Shown: positions 60,101 through 64,000 of the stretch, piece by piece
Layout: every line of letters starts with the position of its first letter
Numbering within the stretch: the stretch's first letter is position 1
Assembly: GCF_905220415.1 (NCBI RefSeq)
Contig: NC_059555.1
Coordinates: 8,176,001-8,240,000 of the forward strand
Direction: 5' to 3'
DNA length: 64,000 nucleotides
From: Colias croceus
Taxonomy: Eukaryota > Arthropoda > Insecta > Lepidoptera > Pieridae
The notes under the pieces: model-generated
Seen by the model: the letters and a program-made list of their open reading frames with translations, nothing else
What the model was told of the DNA's origin: nothing
Database searches by the model: none
Position numbers and translations under genes: made by a program

Positions 60101-62638
60101 GTACGAACAGAATAGGTATGTTATATGTATCTAAAGTCTAAACAATCTCTAAAGTCTATTCACTCTATAAATAATAGGTATACTAATCCACACTTTAATA
60201 TTATAAATGCGAAAGTAACTCTGTCTGTCTGTCTGTTACTCAATCACCCCTTAACTACTGAACCAATTTGCATGAAATTTGGTATAGAGATATTTTTATA
60301 CCCGGGAAAGGACATAGGATAGGTTTTATCCCGGAAATCCCATGGGAACGGGAACTATGCGGGTTTTTTTCTTTGACTGCGCGGGCGATGCCGCGGGTGG
60401 AAAGCTAGTTAACAATAATTATTGAAATATTCAATTTCGACATCAACATAACGAATTTTGAATACAAAATATTAAAAATAAAAATAGTTTGGAAAATCCA
60501 AAAGTGCACGCCTCATAATCTCATCCTTTACAATAAAATTGATTATTTATAAAGAGTACGTGACTATAAATATAAAAATGAAATAAAATAAAACATTTGG
60601 AAAAGTAAAGAAAGCGGTACCGTAATAATTGAGCTATTTTTCTTGTGGCCCCACCTAGATGTGAAACTGCGCAGGTTTAAGGGACTGACTACCAACTTAT
60701 TTTTTTAACCCTTGGCTTATAGTATAAAGAATCGAGTTTATAATGGTGAATTTTGAGTACACTATAAAAAAAAAAAAAGTCGATATTTTTTTTGTTTATT
60801 TAATAACAATTAAACCACATCGAATCAGACCCTGAAAAATGAAAGGGTTCTATTCCTGAGCATACTCAAGCGTAAGAGAAAAAAAAAGACTCGATTAGTA
60901 AAGTATTTCGGTCGCTATCGTGTTAACAAGAAAAAGGATCCGCACATACAGACACACGGACGTCCAAGACAGAACTTTTTTAAACTGTTTTTTAACTAGT
61001 TTAAATAACAAAAATGACATCAAAAATATCATGAACGTTAAAAATAGTGTTTTTTCTTAATATGTGTGTGTATGTATTATCTTACAAGTGCAATGTATGA
61101 TACATAAAGACATTTTAAGTTTGAAAAATCAGATGTTTTGCGCGAAGTGACAGTAGTACCCACCTCAACGCTTCGCTTATGAGGCGTGCAATATATAGGT
61201 AGCTAATTGATTTTGTTTTGGCTAACATCCAAAAGGGCTAGACCGATTTGGTCATAACTCTCAGTAGCAAATATTTTATTTTTAAAGAACTGTTGATAGT
61301 TCAATAGAGGAATAGGTAGTTATATTATTCACTAAAAAATATAGGTAACTAAATATTGGATTCGTGAATTTCTACTTTTTGTTGCCTTAAAAACCTCGGT
61401 ATTTAAAGTAGGCTTCATAAATTAATTCATATTTTGTTTTTATAAAATTTCCACTTTTTTTATTTTATTGGGTTTTACGAAATGGAAAATTCAAAATATA
61501 GATACAAAAATTTTTTTAAGTAAACTTCCAAGGGTACAAAGTTCTGCATCAAAGCGTCTTTATAAACATTTTACTTTATTACTGATGTGGTATAATATTT
61601 CATTTTTTTTTATTACTAGCGATCCGCTCCGGCTTCGCCCGTGGTACATATTTCGCAATAAAAGGTAGCCTATGTCCTTTCTCGGGTATCAAAATATCTC
61701 CATACCAAATTTCATGCAAATTGGTTCAGTAGTTTAGGCGTGATTGAGTAACAGACACACAGACAGAGTTACTTTCGCATTTATAATATTAGTATGGATA
61801 ATGACAATCCATACATTATTTTATCATAAAATACAATAAATATACGTAAGTACACACTTATTTATTTATTTTAATAATAAAGCAAAAACAAGTAAGTAAC
61901 TAGAAATTATATTTGTTTTTATTAGTAAAAATAAAAGTCGAAAATAATTATATTGACTGACCGGTTGGCTTGGTTGGTAGCGACCATTGAGGTAGTAACC
62001 TCTTCCAAGCCAGAGGCCGTGGGTTCGATTCCCACCCAGGGCAAATATTTGCGTGTTGAACATAGATGTTTGCTCTGTGGTTGGGTGTTAATAATCTATA
62101 TGAGTATTTATTTAAAATTATATATATATAATTATATGTATGTTTATCAGCCATCTGGTTTCCATAACACAAGCAAAAGCTTATAAATATGGGATCAGAT
62201 CGTGCCGTGTGTGAAAATTGTCCTGAAATATTTATTACATATTTACTAGCTGACCCGACAGACGTTGTGATGTCTACGCGCAAATTGTCACGCCCGTGAA
62301 GTCCACATTTTCTTATTTTTTTTTTCATTTCTTGGGTTTTACATAAGAACCTTCCCCTGACAATAACATCAAAAAATAACATCAAAATAAGAATTATCGG
62401 AACCGGTCTAGCCGTTCACGCGTGATGCCGTGATCAAGGGAAATAGGGATTCATTTTTGTATATAGAAGAAGATTATATAATTACTATGTATAATATATT
62501 ATCTGGTACTCACCCACAGTCATAAAGAGCAGCTTGCAGGCCGGCTCGAGGAAGTACTTCGAGGGTTCAGTGTTGTATAGTCTGTGGAATATTATGTCGT
62601 AGCCCTTGCACGACTTGCCCGGCAGCACGGAGTACTCT
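47869..62638 (-). CDS. CRAL-TRIO domain lipid-binding protein, C-terminal four exons (partial)
   Basis: Exons in coding order: 62514-62638, 53054-53150, 49688-49829, 47869-48117 (stop TAG 47869-47871). All junctions are GT-AG and phases agree (1, 2, 0). The product is about 205 aa, starting EYSVLPGKSCKGYDIIFHRL. The CRAL-TRIO (Sec14-like) fold is shown by GYIFLFDMQGVRLAHLTRI, by QEAMPVRMKEIHVLNTEP, by MLIRPFLDKKF, and by ETVIPRTSLPPDYGG, the usual LPxEYGG ending. Members of this insect family (alpha-tocopherol transfer protein- or clavesin-like) bind and move small hydrophobic ligands such as retinoids, tocopherol or carotenoids; the ligand here cannot be told. The CRAL-TRIO-N helices and start codon must lie beyond 64000. 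The tail QRVNALPDKKREKHMEKAFKN is basic. Introns are 9.4, 3.2 and 1.6 kb and hold many repeats. Confidence 0.9.
49279..49573. mobile_element. hAT-type MITE, copy 2
   Basis: 295 bp, the same family as 37573-37821 in opposite orientation. Ends CATTGAGG... and ...CTCAATG with perfect 8-bp duplications TATATTAC at 49271-49278 and 49574-49581. It sits about 110 nt downstream of the CRAL-TRIO exon at 49688 in transcript direction. Confidence 0.85.
49688..49829 (-). CDS. CRAL-TRIO exon (QEAMPVRMK)
   Basis: 142 nt between TTTTTCAG and GTAAGG. Encodes the conserved helix-strand QEAMPVRMKEIHVLNTEP and the VVDKLMMLIRPFLDKKFFDM helix. Confidence 0.88.
49885..50013 (+). mobile_element. Retroposon family R-B, copy 2, with target-site duplication
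   Basis: Short GC-rich body (GACGCCCTTGCGCATGTCGC) ending in an A run, between direct repeats TTGACAATGGA at 49874-49884 and 50014-50024. Shares its body with 17250-17453. Confidence 0.75.
50031..50556. mobile_element. hAT transposon, internally deleted
   Basis: 526 bp with inverted ends TAGTGATGCAACGAATAC / GTATTCGTTGCATCACTA and perfect 8-bp duplications GAAAATAG at 50023-50030 and 50557-50564. Sub-terminal CGAATA(C/T)GAATA motifs repeat at both ends. Holds a transposase relic at 50249-50396. Confidence 0.85.
50249..50396 (-). pseudogene. Relic of hAT transposase C-terminal dimerisation region
   Basis: Minus-strand reading gives DPMAFWREDVHFPSQKKLAK, then, after a frameshift, SERLFSTAGN. 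The latter matches the conserved C-terminal hAT motif (S-E-R-x-F-S-x-A-G). Only about 50 residues remain, the frame is broken, and there is no start; non-functional. Confidence 0.7.
50707..50871 (+). repeat. Interspersed repeat family R-A, copy 3
   Basis: The best-preserved copy: ACGTGTGGCACTCGGGGACT ... TGAGGTTTTTTCGTTACGGA ... TTCGGTCCCCGCG. Confidence 0.6.
51854..52042 (+). mobile_element. Helitron-like element, group E, copy 2
   Basis: TCACTACATAGTATAAAACA to GGTAAGCTAG|T. Differs from copy 1 by a small insertion near 51965-51980. Confidence 0.7.
52415..52623. mobile_element. PIF/Harbinger-like MITE, copy 2
   Basis: GGCTGGTTGCAGAGCTTGAC on the left and its complement on the right, TTA at 52412-52414 and 52624-52626. 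Longer than copy 1 because of a partly repeated centre (GACAATACGC occurs twice). Confidence 0.75.
52793..53004 (-). mobile_element. Helitron-like element, group A, with short internal insertion
   Basis: CTAG at 52793, complement of TCTATACTAATATTATAAAG at the other end. An extra piece near 52850-52890 (CTTCTTCTTATAATATTACC) is absent from other copies. Ends 50 nt from the CRAL-TRIO exon at 53054. Confidence 0.65.
53054..53150 (-). CDS. CRAL-TRIO exon (core strands)
   Basis: 97 nt between a TTTTCAG acceptor and a GTAAGT donor. Encodes ACLYKRGPQPGYIFLFDMQG and the following VRLAHLTRISL. Confidence 0.85.
53539..53725 (+). mobile_element. Helitron-like element, group B (complete)
   Basis: A|TCCATACTAATATTATAAATG to GACCGCTAG|T with four CTGT units. 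A good reference for group B. Confidence 0.75.
53960..53987. repeat. Fragment of the 33483-33637 retroposon family
   Basis: TTTTTATAATAGTGGGGAAA followed by TCT matches the poly(T) end of the element at 33483. Only the tail is shared. Confidence 0.4.
54036..54168 (+). repeat. Non-LTR retrotransposon 3' tail
   Basis: GAATTTCTTGCCAGTTCTTC, TACTGCTTTCCGAATCGGTG, GTCTAATTGAATAAATAAAT: a widespread lepidopteran LINE tail ending in AATAAATAAA-type repeats. No coding part. Confidence 0.5.
55899..56096 (+). mobile_element. Helitron-like element, group A (complete)
   Basis: A|TCTATACTAATATTATAAAG to GCAGCTAG|T, with an expanded TTTG tract (four units). Confidence 0.7.
56279..56446 (+). mobile_element. 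Helitron-like element, group B, decayed end
   Basis: Starts TCCCTACTAAAATTATAAAC. Ends GGGGCAGACCGCTTAT, with CTAG lost. Confidence 0.5.
56696..56866. mobile_element. GC-rich perfect fold-back element
   Basis: Two arms of about 80 bp (ACGCACTAGCGGTTAACCGC ... and its complement) separated by a loop of about nine bases near AGTGCGTAC. Each arm contains smaller palindromes, GCGGTTAACCGC and GGCTAACCGCGCGGTTAGCC. Flanking TAA-like bases are not a clear duplication. GC content contrasts sharply with the surroundings. Confidence 0.8.
57330..57495 (+). mobile_element. Helitron-like element, group C/B hybrid
   Basis: Starts like group C (TCTTATATATATATAAAATT, CTCGTGTCACAATG) but ends like group B/D (ACCACGGGCGAAGCCGGGGC, GACCGCTAG). 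Confidence 0.65.
57609..57802 (+). mobile_element. Helitron-like element, group A (complete)
   Basis: A|TCTATACCTACTAATATTAT to GGCGCAGCTAG|T. Confidence 0.65.
58366..58575 (-). repeat. Helitron-like or retroposon fragment
   Basis: TTCCGCCCGCGGCTTCGCTC at the left resembles the complement of a group B/C end, but no CTAG or TC end is preserved. Ends in an A-rich run. Confidence 0.4.
58698..58875 (-). mobile_element. Helitron-like element, group D
   Basis: CTAG at 58698 with GCGGTCCGCCCCGGCTTCGC beside it. The inner end carries the complement of group D (TTGCGATTCATTTTTATAGT). Confidence 0.7.
58881..58948. repeat. Near-perfect 68-bp palindrome
   Basis: Arms of 26 bp, TTAAGATTCTTCTAAGAACT and on, exactly complementary, with a 16-bp AT loop. 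Both outer ends are TTAA. It begins five bases after the Helitron-like element at 58698-58875. Confidence 0.75.
59722..59868 (-). mobile_element. Helitron-like element, group A, internally deleted
   Basis: CTCCGCAGTTTCACCCGAGT and GCGTTCAAACAAACAAACAG are kept; about 40 nt of the usual middle are missing and the ends are decayed. Confidence 0.5.
60187..60408 (+). mobile_element. Helitron-like element, group B variant (complete)
   Basis: A|TCCACACTTTAATATTATAAATG to GGAAAGCTAG|T. Confidence 0.65.
60740..60985. repeat. LINE-tail-like fragment
   Basis: A-rich run, CCTGAAAAATGAAAGGGTTC and CCGCACATACAGACACACGG resemble common lepidopteran retroelement ends. Boundaries unclear. Confidence 0.3.
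61616..61798 (-). mobile_element. Helitron-like element, group B (complete)
   Basis: Minus strand TCCATACTAATATTATAAATG to CTAG, a close match to 53539-53725 in reverse. Confidence 0.7.
61961..62237 (+). mobile_element. tRNA-derived SINE, intact copy
   Basis: CCGGTTGGCTTGGTTGGTAG (A box-like) and GGGTTCGATTCCCACCCAGG (B box-like) head a body ending GTGCCGTGTGTGAAAATTG and TATTTATT. It is not a tRNA gene: no acceptor stem can close around the boxes. Confidence 0.8.
62246..62467 (-). mobile_element. Helitron-like element, variant, next to SINE and exon
   Basis: CTAG at 62246 with TGACCCGACAGACGTTGTGA following. The far part resembles group D (TAGCCGTTCACGCGTGATGC). It lies nine bases after the SINE and about 45 bases from the CRAL-TRIO exon. 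Confidence 0.55.
62514..62638 (-). CDS. CRAL-TRIO exon (first in window)
   Basis: 125 nt, begins with one base of a split codon after a TTTCAG acceptor and ends GTG G before GTGAGT. Encodes LPGKSCKGYDIIFHRLYN and EPACKLLFMTV. Confidence 0.85.
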
Positions 62639-62641
62639 CTG

Positions 62642-62700
62642 AAACAACAACATCATCAACATCAACAACAACAATATCGTCACCATCATCATCAACACAA
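62642..62700. repeat. Short (CAA/CAT)n tract at a CRAL-TRIO acceptor
   Basis: Imperfect CAACAACATCATCAACATCA repeats directly upstream of the acceptor. On the minus strand this makes a TTG/ATG-rich, T-rich tract that serves as the pyrimidine stretch. The plus-strand frames through it are not genes. Confidence 0.7.
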
Positions 62701-62839
62701 ATGTCAAATCTATTATCGAGTTGGTGTAACAAAGTTTTCACAATATGTTTTCGTCGCTATTTGTCTGACTGTTAAATTTTTCTTAATGTGTGTGTTGACC
62801 GACTCCTTGGTACAAGTGAGCGAAGAACCAGAGACGAAG

Positions 62840-62960
62840 ATAAAGTCTCGGTCTGACAGTACACAGAAGGATGATCACCTACTTGTCCCTAAAGAAAATT
62901 GATCAATGAAACAGAGGTATGCATAATGCATCTGCACCTTAAACCATGGGACTTGAGTAG
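62840..62960 (+). repeat. Interspersed repeat family R-D, copy 2
   Basis: ACAGTACACAGAAGGATGAT ... ATGCATAATGCATCTGCACC, the diverged reverse of 37239-37353. Confidence 0.45.
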
Positions 62961-63696
62961 TGACCATGGCTCCTATGAAATTCTAAGTTCTATTTTTCAT
63001 TAAATTGGAAATTTCGCCTAGTTTTTTTTATATTTTCATTGTGCATGTGTAAATCTTTTGATTACGGATTTCAATTATTAATAATGTATTATGTTAATAA
63101 ACATTATCTTCATGATATCCTTAATTCATGATCGAATATTCTTAATGACATTTTTATCTAACAGATAAATCTGTTCATTGATACTGCAATTATTTTTTGT
63201 TCAGAATATTATTCCCAGTGATATACTTATTACATACGATTTTATAATCCACTGTTATCTTACTAAACATCTAAATAAATATTTTATTCATAATTATCTT
63301 TAACAACTGTTAGGTATTATTAGCAAATTGAATACCTTATATTGAACGCTTAATTTCAGATCTACCTAGAACGTATTTTTAATAAGCACTAAAAATCACT
63401 GAGAACATTAAACCAAGTTTAATGCTCTAAGACAAATAAATACGTGTTTCAATATCGTCGTCTTTGAGATCCCACTTGCCTACTAAATTGTCTTCACCAA
63501 AAGTTCAAACAATTATTTATGTAAGTAAGTACATAATTATTTTTATAATGAATTCATAAAAATAATTGCATCAAGATACAAAATTCAATAAAACCAACCA
63601 AGATTAATGTAGAAAATATATATTGAAAAGGCCCCATAGACCCAACCTACCTATCCACCGAACACCTCCTTTCTTTTAAGTCCCATATTTTGCAAT

Positions 63697-63870
63697 AGTC
63701 CTACATTGGCCGCGGACTGCCCAGGGCTGTATCTCTATAGTGCAGTCATGGGCAGGCTGCGGCTGGTGTCCCATAACACATTAAAATTCTCTAAAGGGCC
63801 TCTGCGTGTTGGATCTGTGTCCCCACGTAAGCCTCCCAAAGGACCGGGTATCTTCCTTCTGGTGATACCC
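63697..63870 (-). repeat. Interspersed repeat family R-C, copy 2
   Basis: Complement of the 30241-30343 repeat (GGATCTGTGTCCCCACGTAA, ATCTTCCTTCTGGTGATACC) and longer on the other side (ACATTGGCCGCGGACTGCCC). Confidence 0.55.
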
Positions 63871-64000
63871 TTGTATTATGGATAGAAAATATTAACCAAT
63901 GAACAAGTTCTAGACAGGCAAAAAGCTAACAGCTCAGTCTTGCAATGAATAAATATCACACCTTCGACTAAGTAAAGGTCATCTTGTAATGATATTGGAC

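Larger units (their letters stand above)
53151..62513. other. CRAL-TRIO intron of 9.4 kb
   Basis: No exon recognised. Repeats are listed individually. The stretches 54250-55890 and 58950-59720 hold nothing identifiable; 60420-61610 is AT-rich with a LINE-tail-like fragment near 60740-60985. Confidence 0.5.
62701..64000. other. Upstream intron of the CRAL-TRIO gene
   Basis: No further exon was recognised. Contains repeat families R-D (about 62840-62960, plus) and R-C (63697-63870, minus). The rest is AT-rich and featureless. Confidence 0.45.

Noticed and set aside
61961..62045. tRNA gene
   Set aside because: Only the A- and B-box-like segments are present, followed by a non-tRNA body shared with a second copy at 24342; this is a SINE.
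61866..62385. Minus-strand 145-codon and 65-codon frames
   Set aside because: They run through the SINE and the adjacent Helitron-like element.

Overview
The window is eukaryotic nuclear DNA, almost certainly from a moth or butterfly. It is AT-rich, the genes are split by GT-AG introns, and intergenic and intronic DNA is packed with short repeats typical of Lepidoptera. About thirty are TC...CTAG Helitron-like (Lep1-type) elements. There are also tRNA-derived SINEs, retroposon tails, and hAT, Harbinger, mariner and TTAA-type MITEs. I see no bacterial, viral or CRISPR-like system.

Four protein-coding genes are supported. (1) Plus strand, 400-15774: a PH + RhoGAP protein of the ARHGAP12/15/27 group. 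I reconstruct it as 12 exons whose phases all match, giving about 542 aa; a separate coding-looking segment at about 10.75 kb may be an alternative first exon. (2) Minus strand, 21465-23373: an unrecognised protein in two coding blocks with an unresolved frame break, a 5' end that is not settled, and a probable 2.6 kb 3' UTR. It converges tail-to-tail with gene 1. (3) Minus strand, 39859-41556: a 565-aa, largely disordered protein in one coding exon, with a 5' UTR exon just above 42.0 kb. It carries SH2-, SH3-, EH- and PP1-type short docking motifs. (4) Minus strand, 47869-62638: the last four exons of a CRAL-TRIO lipid-binding protein whose N-terminal exons lie beyond base 64000.

The rest is intron and intergenic sequence. 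The 16 kb from about 23.6 to 39.4 kb and the 9.4 kb CRAL-TRIO intron (53.2-62.5 kb) are mostly repeat debris. Several insertions can be dated relative to each other because target-site duplications or nesting survive. Examples are a retroposon next to a hAT element at 49.9-50.6 kb, a SINE split by a Helitron fragment at 24.3-24.7 kb, and two identical Helitron-like units joined head-to-tail at 36.2-36.6 kb.

The genes share no obvious pathway. Exon ends come from reading splice signals and frames by eye; UTR limits, transcription starts and the frame break in gene 2 need transcript data.
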